From assembly GCA_910584735.1 (NCBI GenBank), contig CAJUBM010000054.1, positions 1-18,465 on the forward strand: a stretch of 18,465 nt of DNA, given 5' to 3'. Of this stretch, positions 6,547 to 14,640 are shown piece after piece. The stretch comes from an uncultured Muribaculaceae bacterium (GTDB lineage: Bacteria > Bacteroidota > Bacteroidia > Bacteroidales > Muribaculaceae). The notes under the pieces were generated by a model that saw nothing but the letters and a program-made list of their open reading frames with translations, was not told the DNA's origin and searched no databases. The translations under genes were made by a program, and so were the position numbers. Each line of letters starts with the position of its first letter. Within the stretch, counting starts at the first letter, position 1.

Positions 6547-8223
6547 TTATTGGTAGAGGTAGCGCTTGATGGATTTCTTGGGGGTCTTTTCAAACTCGTG
6601 TGGGATGAGCTGCACGGCTTCCACTCGTTCGTAGGGGGCTACGAGTTTGTTGAGTTCCTGGCGGTTCTCCTCGATAAGGGCCGTGACCTGTTCGAGCGAC
6701 AGCCGGTCGGCGTCCATGCGCTCATAGTCGGGGTAGACTATGGCGGTGAGCCCTTTGCCGCGTTCCACGATGAGGCTTTCGCTGACGTAGGGCATGTTGT
6801 TGAGCTTGGCCTCTATCTCCTCGGGATAGATGTTCTGGCCCGATGCGCTGAGAATCATTGTCTTATAACGGCCCTTTATGAAGAGGGTGCCGTCTGCGGA
6901 GCGGGTGCCCATGTCGCCGGTATGGAGCCAGCCGTCCTCGTCGAGCACATCGGCGGTGATGTCGGGGTTCTTGAAGTATCCTTTCATCACGTTCTGTCCC
7001 CGGACGCATATCTCGCCTGGAGTGTTCTCCATGTCGTCACTGAGAATTTTACTCTCCATGTTCGGAAGAGTGCGTCCGCAGCTTGTGGGGATGAACCGGC
7101 GCCACGGCGTATAGCTGATAAGGGGGCCGCACTCGGTCATGCCGTAACCTACGGTGAACGGGAACTTTATGCGATGGAGGAACGCCTCTACCTCGCCGTT
7201 GAGGGGGGCGCCCCCGATGATCACCTCCTCGAAGTTGCCGCCGAAGGCTTCAATGAGGCGGTTGCATATCTTGGAGTATATGGCATTGTCGAGCAGAGGC
7301 ACGGCCAACGCCCAGCGCATGGCCCGGCGCGTAATCATCGGCACAATCTGTTTGCGGTAGATTTTTTCGAGAACAAGTGGTACGCATACCACGAGGTTGG
7401 GGCGCACCTCTGCCATCGCCTTCATCAACAATTTGGGAATAGGCGGCTTGCCGAAAAGGGTTATGAAGGTTCCGACCGCCAGGGGCACGAGCATGTCGAA
7501 CGAGCAGCCGTAGGCGTGGGCCAGCGGCAGGAAGGCCAGGTTGCGCGAGCCTTCGAAATGTAGCCGTGAGTTTATGCCGAAAACCACGTTCCCCGCAAGG
7601 TTGTCGAACGACAGCATAACCCCCTTTGAGAACCCGGTGGTGCCGGAGGTATAATTTATCACGGCGGTCTCCTGCGGGTCTGTGCGGGGATATTTTATGT
7701 CGGCGCGGGTGAAGCCGTCGCGATAACGTGCGCGGAAGCGGCGCGAGAGGTTGCGGATGACCTTGTCCACGGTCTTGTCCTCCCGCTCGGGACGTTCGGC
7801 CAGTACGCGGCGTGTCTCTAACGAGATTACGGCACGTAACTCGGGGAGTTCGTCAAACTCATACGTCTCCCACAGGCTCTGGCTGACGAAAAGCAGGGAG
7901 GCTTCCGAATGGTTTATGATGTGCTGGGCATCATGGGGGTTGAAATCCTGCAATATGGGCACGATGGTAGCGCCATAGGTAATCGTTCCCATGAATATCA
8001 CAACCCAGGTAGAGGAATTCTTACCCACTAACGCCACTTTGTCGCCGGGTCTAATGCCGATTGTCTTGAAAAACAGGTGCAGCCGGGCTATGCGCCGGGC
8101 CAGGTCTCCGTAGGTCATTGTTTCGTCCGAGCCGTATTCGGTGAGTGCGGGCAGATCCCAGTGGTTACGGAAACTTTCTTCGTAGATAGCTAAAAGATGG
8201 TCGTTGTAGGGATTATATTCCAT
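6547..8223 (-). CDS. AMP-dependent (probably long-chain) acyl-CoA ligase
   Basis: The product is 558 aa, an adenylate-forming enzyme that would activate a fatty acid with ATP and join it to coenzyme A at the cytoplasmic face. Visible motifs are the phosphate-binding loop YTSGTTGFSKG (191-201), GYGMTECGP (359-367), the ribose-binding Asp in HTGDMG (437), the hinge region FIKGRYKTMILSASGQNIYPEEIE (cited in part, about 448-471), and the C-terminal TPKKSIKRYLY (547-557). In the last motif the position normally holding the catalytic lysine appears to be Ser551, with lysines at 549, 550 and 553. No membrane segment or signal peptide is present. It is the final gene of the minus-strand run, 37 bp after rpiB. 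Long-chain substrate preference is inferred from overall family resemblance only. Confidence 0.88.
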   Translation of the reverse strand: MEYNPYNDHLLAIYEESFRNHWDLPALTEYGSDETMTYGDLARRIARLHLFFKTIGIRPGDKVALVGKNSSTWVVIFMGTITYGATIVPILQDFNPHDAQHIINHSEASLLFVSQSLWETYEFDELPELRAVISLETRRVLAERPEREDKTVDKVIRNLSRRFRARYRDGFTRADIKYPRTDPQETAVINYTSGTTGFSKGVMLSFDNLAGNVVFGINSRLHFEGSRNLAFLPLAHAYGCSFDMLVPLAVGTFITLFGKPPIPKLLMKAMAEVRPNLVVCVPLVLEKIYRKQIVPMITRRAMRWALAVPLLDNAIYSKICNRLIEAFGGNFEEVIIGGAPLNGEVEAFLHRIKFPFTVGYGMTECGPLISYTPWRRFIPTSCGRTLPNMESKILSDDMENTPGEICVRGQNVMKGYFKNPDITADVLDEDGWLHTGDMGTRSADGTLFIKGRYKTMILSASGQNIYPEEIEAKLNNMPYVSESLIVERGKGLTAIVYPDYERMDADRLSLEQVTALIEENRQELNKLVAPYERVEAVQLIPHEFEKTPKKSIKRYLYQ

Positions 8224-8260
8224 ATGGTTGTTTGCTTGGGGTGATGGCTCAGGGGAGGTA

Positions 8261-8692
8261 TCAGTGTACCGGGATTTTGTCTATACGCCGCTGGTGGCGT
8301 CCACCCTCGAAATGGGTTGACAGGAAAACGTCCACAATCTCCAGAGCCAGGGAGGGTTCGATGAATCGGGCAGGGAGCACCAGCACGTTTGCATCGTTGT
8401 GCTGCCGGGCGAGAGCGGCCAGTTCCGGCGTCCAGCATAGGGCGGCGCGTATCCCTTGGTGTTTGTTGAGAGTCATGGCGATGCCGTTGCCCGAGCCGCA
8501 CATGGCGATGCCGGGATAACATTCTCCCTTCTCCACTGCCTGTGCGGCGGGGTGGGCGAAGTCGGGATAGTCGCATGATTCGGCGGAATGGGTGCCGAAA
8601 TCCTCATATTCGATATGGTTGGCGTCAAGATAGCCTTCGATGATAGATTTCAGTTCGTAACCGGCGTGGTCGCTGCAGATGGCAATTTTCAT
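8261..8692 (-). CDS. rpiB: Ribose-5-phosphate isomerase B
   Basis: The product is 143 aa, the usual size for RpiB, which interconverts ribose 5-phosphate and ribulose 5-phosphate in the non-oxidative pentose phosphate pathway. Diagnostic residues are visible: SDHAGYELK at the N-terminus (Asp8, His9), the catalytic Cys65 in MCGSGNGI (64-71), His98-Asn99 in ARQHNDANVL, Arg109, and the C-terminal GGRHQRRI (130-137) that contacts the substrate phosphate. It begins 42 bp after the DUF6048 gene and ends 37 bp before the ligase gene, so it is probably part of the same transcript. The related LacAB/RpiB isomerases are the only real alternative; the CGSGNG form favours RpiB. Confidence 0.95.
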   Translation of the reverse strand: MKIAICSDHAGYELKSIIEGYLDANHIEYEDFGTHSAESCDYPDFAHPAAQAVEKGECYPGIAMCGSGNGIAMTLNKHQGIRAALCWTPELAALARQHNDANVLVLPARFIEPSLALEIVDVFLSTHFEGGRHQRRIDKIPVH

Positions 8693-8734
8693 ATCGTTTC
8701 AGGTGTTTAGGGGGTATGGATGTGAGTTTTAAGG

Positions 8735-9625
8735 TCAGTCTTTTTTGTCCTTTATATCGGTGGGGCGGGGCTTCTGCAACTGGAACGTGTAGAAGACGGA
8801 GAAAGAGCCTGTTATGGAGCCGTTACGCGAGCCATAACCGGGTATATACCATGGGTCGCCTCCGGGATTTTTAGATTCGTGTAGTTTGGTCTTGAACCTC
8901 AGGGCCCACCCCATCGATATAGGCCCTGCTATTTTAACACGGATGCCGAACATGAGGTTCATGTACACCACCGTGGAATGTTGGCGCGGGAAATCGACCG
9001 TCTGTTGTTCCCCCCAGTAGTCTGAATCTATGGTTACGCCGGTAAGCTGGTAGTTGAACGACGAGAGGCCGAACCGTATACCGCCGTAAGCCTGGTAGGC
9101 AGGGTTCGAGTTGTAGAGAAAGTTGTAGTTGCACCCAACGCGGAAATAGGGGGTGGTGCCCACCTTATATGTATAGTTCTGACGGTCGGGGGTATAGTCG
9201 GTCTGCCCCAGTCCGATTTCCACCACGGGGATATATCGGTTGTGCATGTTGAATTCTGCCGAGAACTCTAACAGACCGTAGTGCTGGCCGAATACACGCA
9301 TCACCGGGTCCCATATGTCTACCCCGAGGGTGGAGGAGAACACCAGAGGCTGTATCATCTTGGGAACCTTCCCCAAGGGCGTACCGATTGTGTCGGGTAC
9401 CTCCGTGCCGGCAACGGTGTCGATAAGCACCTTGCGTCCCGATTCATCTACCCTCTCGACAAGTTTCGAGGTGTCGAGTGAGTCACCGCGTTCTTTGGCA
9501 AGGTTTATCCCTGTTGCAGGACGTACTGGGGATATGCGTCTTTGGGCCGAGGCGTTCCCGACAGCATTGACAATGGATAAGGCCACGGCTATTATTATAA
9601 GGAGTTTGGCAGACTGCGGTCTCAT
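8735..9625 (-). CDS. DUF6048 family exported protein, probable outer-membrane barrel
   Basis: The product is 296 aa with a signal peptide (about residues 1-28, ending NASAQ). After a variable linker the sequence from about residue 95 is rich in alternating aromatic strands (for example QHYGLLEFSAEFNMHNRYIP and YQAYGGIRFGLSSFNYQL), the pattern of a small outer-membrane beta barrel. I recognise the pairing with a DUF6452 lipoprotein, common in Bacteroidales, and assign DUF6048 by that pairing and the overall look. Its start codon overlaps the stop of the DUF6452 gene by ATGA (9622-9625), implying translational coupling. The molecular function of the family is not known to me. Confidence 0.8.
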   Translation of the reverse strand: MRPQSAKLLIIIAVALSIVNAVGNASAQRRISPVRPATGINLAKERGDSLDTSKLVERVDESGRKVLIDTVAGTEVPDTIGTPLGKVPKMIQPLVFSSTLGVDIWDPVMRVFGQHYGLLEFSAEFNMHNRYIPVVEIGLGQTDYTPDRQNYTYKVGTTPYFRVGCNYNFLYNSNPAYQAYGGIRFGLSSFNYQLTGVTIDSDYWGEQQTVDFPRQHSTVVYMNLMFGIRVKIAGPISMGWALRFKTKLHESKNPGGDPWYIPGYGSRNGSITGSFSVFYTFQLQKPRPTDIKDKKD

Positions 9626-10233
9626 AGCTTGCCGCCCCTCCCTGGCTTAAGGCTTAGGCGCCGGGTCTCCTCTGCTTCCGGCCCGGGTGGCTCCGTGGTG
9701 CGTATGAACACTCGGAAACGCTCGCGCTCTATATTCGTCACCACGGAGTCGGTTACGGCAACAGAGTCGATAAGATGCGTGGTGTATTCCACCTGCCGTA
9801 CGGTATAACGATACATCGCCCCACATTCCTCCGAGGCGAAAAACGGTTCGGAGGTATAGCGGAAAGTTATGGTGTCGTTCATAGCCGGGTCATCAAGCCC
9901 CTGCTCCGGGTAGTCGTAATGGATAAAGAACGAGGTTTTGTCCTGTTCGAAACGGAATGGGAGGTAGACCTGGCGCACGGAGTTTCCCGAACTGATCAAA
10001 AGGGAATCGTCGGGCGCCCCGATGCCACCTATGTCAAGCGAATCGAGGGTCAGTTCCTCCCCCGATGGGGAGGCATAGAATCCCATCAGCGGCAGGGCGC
10101 TGTGATTGTCGGAACATCCTGTTGTGTTGCATCCAGACAATACCCACGGCATCACAGCCGTCAGCGCCAATAGTATCATGGCGGCGCTGCGGCTTCGAAA
10201 GAGGACTGTATGTTGTCGGGATGGCCGGTTCAT
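9622..10233 (-). CDS. DUF6452 family lipoprotein
   Basis: The product is 203 aa. A hydrophobic stretch followed by WVLSGC makes Cys35 a likely lipidation site, so the protein should be a membrane-anchored lipoprotein. The mature part is beta-rich with acidic patches, including the segment GCSDNHSALPLMGFYAS and the later SEECGAMYRYTVRQVEYTTHLID, which match my memory of DUF6452. It is bounded by ATGA overlaps on both sides: its start overlaps the stop of the glycosyltransferase gene (10230-10233) and its stop overlaps the DUF6048 start. The tight coupling with the DUF6048 barrel suggests that the two act together in the envelope; that is inference. Confidence 0.82.
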   Translation of the reverse strand: MNRPSRQHTVLFRSRSAAMILLALTAVMPWVLSGCNTTGCSDNHSALPLMGFYASPSGEELTLDSLDIGGIGAPDDSLLISSGNSVRQVYLPFRFEQDKTSFFIHYDYPEQGLDDPAMNDTITFRYTSEPFFASEECGAMYRYTVRQVEYTTHLIDSVAVTDSVVTNIERERFRVFIRTTEPPGPEAEETRRLSLKPGRGGKL

Positions 10234-11180
10234 ATCTCTTCCTCTATCTCATACTCGTTGCGGCGCGTGGAATTGCGCACCACCAGTTCGCCGATGAATC
10301 CGCAGAGGAACAGTTGTGTGCCCAGGATCATCATAGTCAGGGCGATATAGAAATAAGGGGAGTCTGTCACCAACCTGTAATGTTCGCCGGAGTACATGGC
10401 GCTGAGTTTGAGTGCGCCCACTATAACCACGGCGATTAGCCCGATGAGGAACATCAGGGAACCGAGAAGCCCGAACAGATGCATCGGTTTCTTCCCGAAT
10501 TTGCCGGTGAACCATAGGGTGGCGAGGTCAAGATAGCCGTTGATGAAACGATCAAGTCCGAACTTGGTCTTGCCGTATTTGCGGGCCTGGTGGTGTACCA
10601 CCTTTTCCCCTATGCGGTTGAAGCCTGCGTTTTTTGCAAGGTAGGGGATGTAGCGGTGCATGTCGCCGTACACCTCGATATGTTTTACGACCTTGTTGCG
10701 GTAGGCTTTCAGGCCGCAGTTGAAGTCGTGGAGATTGTGTATTCCGCTGACCTTTCGCGCGGTGGCGTTAAAAAGTTTGGTAGGTATGGTCTTCGACAGC
10801 GGGTCGTAGCGTTTTTGTTTCCAACCGCTCACAAGGTCGTATTTTTCCTCGGTAATCATGCGGTAGAGTTCGGGAATCTCGTCGGGCGAGTCCTGCAGGT
10901 CGGCATCCATCGTTATCACCACATCGCCTGCGGCACGTCGGAACCCCGTGTCAAGGGCCGGTGACTTGCCGTAGTTGCGGCGGAAACAGACCCCCTTCAC
11001 GGCGGGATTCTCTGCGGCCAGTTGCTGTATCACCTCCCAGGAGTTATCCGTTGAACCGTCGTTCACATAGATTACTTCATAGGAGAAGCCGTTCTGAGCC
11101 ATTACCCGTTCGATCCATTTCTGGAGTTCGGGGAGCGATTCGGCCTCGTTGTACAGAGGTACTATTACAGATATATCCAA
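10230..11180 (-). CDS. Membrane glycosyltransferase family 2, polyprenyl-phosphate type
   Basis: The product is 316 aa. The N-terminal GT-A domain shows ISVIVPLYNEAESLPEL at the start, NDGSTDNS (40-47), and the metal/nucleotide-sugar motif MDADLQDSPDEIP (91-103). The conserved HHQARKYGKTKFGL (196-209) is typical of the dolichol/undecaprenyl-phosphate mannosyltransferase-like group (GtrB/DPM1-like). Two hydrophobic helices follow (about 234-259 and 275-302) and anchor the enzyme in the inner membrane. The likely reaction is transfer of a sugar from a nucleotide donor to a polyprenyl phosphate; the sugar cannot be named. It follows the DUF4199 gene by 19 bp and overlaps the DUF6452 gene by 4 bp. 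GT2/DUF4199 adjacency is familiar from Bacteroidales. Confidence 0.9.
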   Translation of the reverse strand: MDISVIVPLYNEAESLPELQKWIERVMAQNGFSYEVIYVNDGSTDNSWEVIQQLAAENPAVKGVCFRRNYGKSPALDTGFRRAAGDVVITMDADLQDSPDEIPELYRMITEEKYDLVSGWKQKRYDPLSKTIPTKLFNATARKVSGIHNLHDFNCGLKAYRNKVVKHIEVYGDMHRYIPYLAKNAGFNRIGEKVVHHQARKYGKTKFGLDRFINGYLDLATLWFTGKFGKKPMHLFGLLGSLMFLIGLIAVVIVGALKLSAMYSGEHYRLVTDSPYFYIALTMMILGTQLFLCGFIGELVVRNSTRRNEYEIEEEI

Positions 11181-11199
11181 AGCAGTCAGCTTTAATTTG

Positions 11200-11754
11200 T
11201 TACTTTATAGGCACCGGGCGCAGCCTTACGGCCCAGGCCGTTATCATCGAAAGGAGAGAGCCGGAGAATATGGCGCCCCACATCCACATCAGAACCACGT
11301 CCTGCGGTTTCGGCGCCATGTCGTTTTCAAGTATGCTGCGGAATTCGGCGCTTATCTCTTGTGCCGACTCCGTGGGGTAGGAGGCATAGAAATCGGCGCC
11401 GTACTCTATCACGCGGTCTATGAATCCAGGGTCGAGGTAGCGCAGGTAGATATACGAGCCCAGCCCCAACAGCAGCGCTCCGCATGCGAACATCACTATT
11501 CCCTGCATCCAAAGGGCCGAGAAGGGTGACAGCCCGTGGGCATCGACATGCGTACGCCTAAGTTTCCTATAGGTGAAAACCGGCACGTACACCGCCACGG
11601 CAAATACGGCAATGTTCAGCCATTGCATGCGGAGCGATGCTGCGGCAAGGCCGAACAATGCTATGAAGCATAGTCCGAGCCACAGGCCGTCGTCGGCTCC
11701 ACGGGCATAGATGGTGCGGGTGTCTTTTTTGTCGTCACCTTTGTGGGTGGGCAT
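11200..11754 (-). CDS. DUF4199 family membrane protein
   Basis: The product is 184 aa. Four hydrophobic segments are visible, roughly residues 24-40, 46-62, 82-106 and 154-175, consistent with a small four-helix inner-membrane protein. There is no signal peptide; the first 20 residues are charged and cytoplasmic in character. An extracytoplasmic loop of about 45 residues (IDRVIEYGADFYASYPTE and following) lies between helices 3 and 4. The arrangement and its place next to a GT2 gene fit DUF4199. Its function is unknown; a role in supporting the adjacent glycosyltransferase is a guess from context. It starts 29 bp after the DUF4831 gene. Confidence 0.8.
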   Translation of the reverse strand: MPTHKGDDKKDTRTIYARGADDGLWLGLCFIALFGLAAASLRMQWLNIAVFAVAVYVPVFTYRKLRRTHVDAHGLSPFSALWMQGIVMFACGALLLGLGSYIYLRYLDPGFIDRVIEYGADFYASYPTESAQEISAEFRSILENDMAPKPQDVVLMWMWGAIFSGSLLSMITAWAVRLRPVPIK

Positions 11755-11783
11755 ATCTTAGATTGTTTCGTTTTTTGTACGTC

Positions 11784-12875
11784 TTATTCCTCGGTAAGGG
11801 GGCCGGATTGCCGGAACGAGCCGGTGGCGGGGTTGAATATCACGAAGCGCGGGGCTTTCTTGTCGGTAAGTGAGTTGGGTGAGAGCCCGTAGGTTATGCC
11901 GAACTGGGCCATCTCTTCTTCGGCGGTGAGTATGGTGCGTCCGTCAAAGGATATGGCGATTCGTGCGGCTCCGGGAATACAGTAGGGGAAGCCGTTCTTG
12001 GGGAAGGGGAGGGTCTCGCCTTTGTCGTTGACAGGCATCTCTCCACGATCGGTGACTTCGAGCGAGAGGTATATCGGGGCGCCAGATAGATTGTCGGAGT
12101 TGACGAAACCATCGATAGGCGACAGACGGGCTATTACCTTGTTCCTTATATCCTCTTGTGGATGCACGGTCACGGTTGTGACAACGGTTGACACCTGTGT
12201 CGTGCCTAAGAACATGGCTTCCAATGCCTCTTCCTGCGCCTGCAGGTTGTCGAGCATCAGTTGCAGGGATTTGCCGTCGGGAGGCATGTTGTCGGCCTGC
12301 CCTGAAATCAGGTCGGAACGTGTCTGCCGTATATCGAATATGGCCCTGGCCGCAAGTTCGGCGCGTTTCGCCACCGATTGGCTTTGCAGCATTTCCTCGC
12401 TGATTACCTGGCGCGCTGCCGGTGTTTCCAATGGTGTTGGAGGAGCCGGTACGGCCTTTGGCAGTTCCGGGGATTCTTGTGCGGGAATACGGTCGGTGTT
12501 GAAAGCTAATGGAAGTCCTTCGTCCGTGAGATATATGAACGGACTGGTGCCGCTCTTGAACTGCACGGCATAGCGTTGTTCCTCGTCAGGGACACCGAAA
12601 GTGATTACAACGGCTGACTTCAGAGTTGCCGTGCGTGTCTCCTTGGTTATAGGATTCCCGACATTGAGGTATTTACGGGCGTATTTGTAGAATTCGCCCG
12701 GTTTCTTCACAGTTATCTCCCCCTCCAAGGTGATTGACAGGGCTGTGGAGGGGAGGGTATAGACCAGTGTGTGCTCGTTTGCCTTGGTGGCTGAGAACCG
12801 CTGTGTTGTCTGTGACGTGGCACATAATGTGGCGGAAGATGCGACCAAAGCGGCAATGACAGCTTTCTTTATCAT
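11784..12875 (-). CDS. DUF4831 family exported protein
   Basis: The product is 363 aa with a signal peptide (about residues 1-22, ending ATSQT). The N-terminal third has the family pattern: a strand TLVYTLPSTALSITLEGEI, then KPGEFYKYARKYLN with tyrosines and a lysine-rich helix, and a strand ending in YAVQFKSGTSPFIYLTDEG. A second half contains a helix around EEMLQSQSVAKRAELAARAI and FDIRQTRSDLISGQADN before more beta strands. It probably sits in the periplasm or at the outer membrane. It lies 51 bp after nnr, as in other Bacteroidales; a small inverted repeat CCTGT/ACAGG occurs in that gap (12903-12918). The biochemical role is unknown. Confidence 0.85.
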   Translation of the reverse strand: MIKKAVIAALVASSATLCATSQTTQRFSATKANEHTLVYTLPSTALSITLEGEITVKKPGEFYKYARKYLNVGNPITKETRTATLKSAVVITFGVPDEEQRYAVQFKSGTSPFIYLTDEGLPLAFNTDRIPAQESPELPKAVPAPPTPLETPAARQVISEEMLQSQSVAKRAELAARAIFDIRQTRSDLISGQADNMPPDGKSLQLMLDNLQAQEEALEAMFLGTTQVSTVVTTVTVHPQEDIRNKVIARLSPIDGFVNSDNLSGAPIYLSLEVTDRGEMPVNDKGETLPFPKNGFPYCIPGAARIAISFDGRTILTAEEEMAQFGITYGLSPNSLTDKKAPRFVIFNPATGSFRQSGPLTEE

Positions 12876-12926
12876 ATGTTCGGAGCGTTTTGTGGTTATG
12901 AACCTGTTGTCTGACAGGCTCTGAAT

Positions 12927-14447
12927 CTATTTTACCATCACTTCTTTTATGGCGCGTCCTACACGGGCGGCTATGTCGGAGGCTGTGACGCCGTATTCCC
13001 CATGTTCGGATGCTGCCATCTCTCCGGCCAGTCCGTGGATGTAGACCGATATAATCGAGGCCAGTTCGGGGGGATATCCCTGGGCGAGCATTGCAAGTAG
13101 TATGCCGGTGAGGACATCGCCGCTACCGGCGGTCGCCATAGCCGGACATCCCGAGGAGTTGAAGTACACTTTGCCGTCGGGGCGCACGATAGAGGTGTAG
13201 CGTCCTTTCAGGATGATAAGTATGTTGTAGTACTTCGCCATCTCTATGGCTTTGCGCAACCTTGCCTCCGGTGAGGGCTGGGGGCCGAAAAGTCGGTCGA
13301 ACTCGCCGGCATGCGGCGTTAGGATGGAGAGTACGGGTATGGTGTTGAGTATGGCCGGTTTGAGCGCTATGCAGTTCAGTGCGTCCGCATCGAGCAGCAC
13401 GGGCTTGTTTATGGCGGCAAGGAAGTCTTCGAGAGCTTTCACCGTCATCTCGTTGGTGCCTATCCCGGGGCCTATGGCGATGGCGGAGAAGTCGCGGTCG
13501 GGATGTATTTCCACGATGTTGAGTTCCCCACGGTTGTGGCGGTAGAGGGCTTCCGGCACGGCTGTCTGCATAATCTGGTAACCGCATTTGGGGGCTGTTA
13601 CCGTGAGCTTGCCTACACCGGCGCGCATGGCTCCGCGTGCAGCCAGCACTGCCGCCCCCATCATTCCGTATGAGCCGGCATAAAGCACAGCCGAGCCGAA
13701 GTCGGCCTTCGATGCAAACTCCTTGCGGTGACGCAGGCGGCGGTGTATGTCGCGTTTCTCCACAAGGCAGAATTCCGCCTGGGTAGCCGCTGCGGCTTTC
13801 TCGCTCAGTCCTATGTCTATCACCTTCCATTCCCCCACAAGGTCGGCTATCTCGGGGATGAAGAAACATAGGCGGGGATACTGTATGGCAAGAGTGAGTG
13901 TGGCGTGTATGGTGTTGCGGGTCACCATCTGCGGGTTCCAGTCGCCGAACATGCCCGAAGGTAGGTCGATTGACACCACCGTGGCGTTCTCGTCGTTGAT
14001 GTATTGCACCAATGCTTTGAACCCGCCCTGCAGTTCCTCGCGCAGGCCCGAACCGAAAAGGCCGTCGACAACGAGGTAGTTGGAGTTTAGCTCCGGTGGC
14101 TTGAACGAGTTTAGAACCTCGTGGAAAGCTATGTCGGGAACCGTTTCAAGCAGATGGTCGCGCGCGGCGGCACAGTCGGGGGAGAGTTTGTTCCCTCCGA
14201 TGTTGAAAAGGTAGACTTCCGGGCGGAAGCCCTGTTCCGAGAGGAGCCGGGCGGTGGCCAGCGCGTCAGCGCCGTTATTCCCGGGACCGGCAAAAATTAT
14301 AGTGGGCTTGGCAGGGCGCCATCTGGCGGCAATCTCGTCTGTGACACCTTCAGCCACACGTTCAATCAGTTCGGCGGGCGCTATACCTTCCGTTTCGATG
14401 GTGTAGCGGTCGATGGCCCGTATCTGTTCGTTTGTGAAAAGTTTCAA
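12927..14447 (-). CDS. nnr: Bifunctional NAD(P)H-hydrate epimerase/dehydratase
   Basis: The enzyme repairs hydrated NADH and NADPH: the N-terminal YjeF-like domain epimerises NAD(P)HX and the C-terminal ribokinase-like domain dehydrates it using ADP or ATP. Motifs of the first half are AGPGNNGADALATARLL, VDGLFGSGL and VSIDLPSGM; of the second half GPGIGTNEM, LLDADALNCIA, ILTPHAGEFDRLFG and AGSGDVLTGILLAML. I start it at a TTG (14447), giving 506 aa beginning (M)KLFTNEQIRAIDRYT, which matches where the family begins. The reading frame continues to an ATG at 14531, but that lies upstream of the TAACTTTG promoter element at 14514-14521 and would add residues absent from the family. It is the first gene of the eight-gene minus-strand run. 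Confidence 0.93.
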   Translation of the reverse strand: MKLFTNEQIRAIDRYTIETEGIAPAELIERVAEGVTDEIAARWRPAKPTIIFAGPGNNGADALATARLLSEQGFRPEVYLFNIGGNKLSPDCAAARDHLLETVPDIAFHEVLNSFKPPELNSNYLVVDGLFGSGLREELQGGFKALVQYINDENATVVSIDLPSGMFGDWNPQMVTRNTIHATLTLAIQYPRLCFFIPEIADLVGEWKVIDIGLSEKAAAATQAEFCLVEKRDIHRRLRHRKEFASKADFGSAVLYAGSYGMMGAAVLAARGAMRAGVGKLTVTAPKCGYQIMQTAVPEALYRHNRGELNIVEIHPDRDFSAIAIGPGIGTNEMTVKALEDFLAAINKPVLLDADALNCIALKPAILNTIPVLSILTPHAGEFDRLFGPQPSPEARLRKAIEMAKYYNILIILKGRYTSIVRPDGKVYFNSSGCPAMATAGSGDVLTGILLAMLAQGYPPELASIISVYIHGLAGEMAASEHGEYGVTASDIAARVGRAIKEVMVK

Positions 14448-14513
14448 TGCTTGGTAGGGAGAGTTGGTGTAATTTTTTGTAGGATGTAGGAGAGAGGGCC
14501 GGTAATATTGAGA

Positions 14514-14521
14514 CAAAGTTA
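14514..14521 (-). promoter_or_regulatory. -7 promoter element for the nnr operon
   Basis: The minus strand reads TAACTTTG, a full match to the Bacteroidota -7 consensus TAnnTTTG. Transcription would start near 14507, leaving a leader of about 60 nt before the TTG start of nnr. I see no clear -33 TTTG at the expected distance, so the call rests on the -7 box and position. Confidence 0.5.
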
Positions 14522-14615
14522 CGAAAAACAATCCGTAACGCGCCTACGCGTGAGCAAAATTTGAGATAAATGTGATTTTTTTTACCGCCTGAGGGTCGGC
14601 ACGAAGAAAATTCAC

Positions 14616-14623
14616 TAACTTTG
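14616..14623 (+). promoter_or_regulatory. -7 promoter element for hpt
   Basis: The plus strand reads TAACTTTG, identical to the divergent nnr element about 100 bp away. The ATG of hpt is 17 bases downstream, so the leader would be only about ten nucleotides. No convincing -33 TTTG is present at the usual spacing. Confidence 0.5.
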
Positions 14624-14640
14624 CGTAATTATTTTTGCAC

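Noticed and set aside
6219..6593. Short reading frames in the 6037-6546 gap as small genes
   Set aside because: They run through the terminator hairpin and RNA stems, have no signal or domain features, and do not agree with the promoter position.
6544..7563. A 339-codon plus-strand reading frame antisense to the acyl-CoA ligase
   Set aside because: It lies wholly opposite a gene with complete catalytic motifs, has no recognisable domain, and its composition (many His, Val, Gly, Glu) is what the complement of a GC-biased gene gives.
12903..12918. Small inverted repeat CCTGT/ACAGG between nnr and the DUF4831 gene as a terminator
   Set aside because: The stem is only 5 bp and has no T-run on either strand; it is listed only as a note with the gene.
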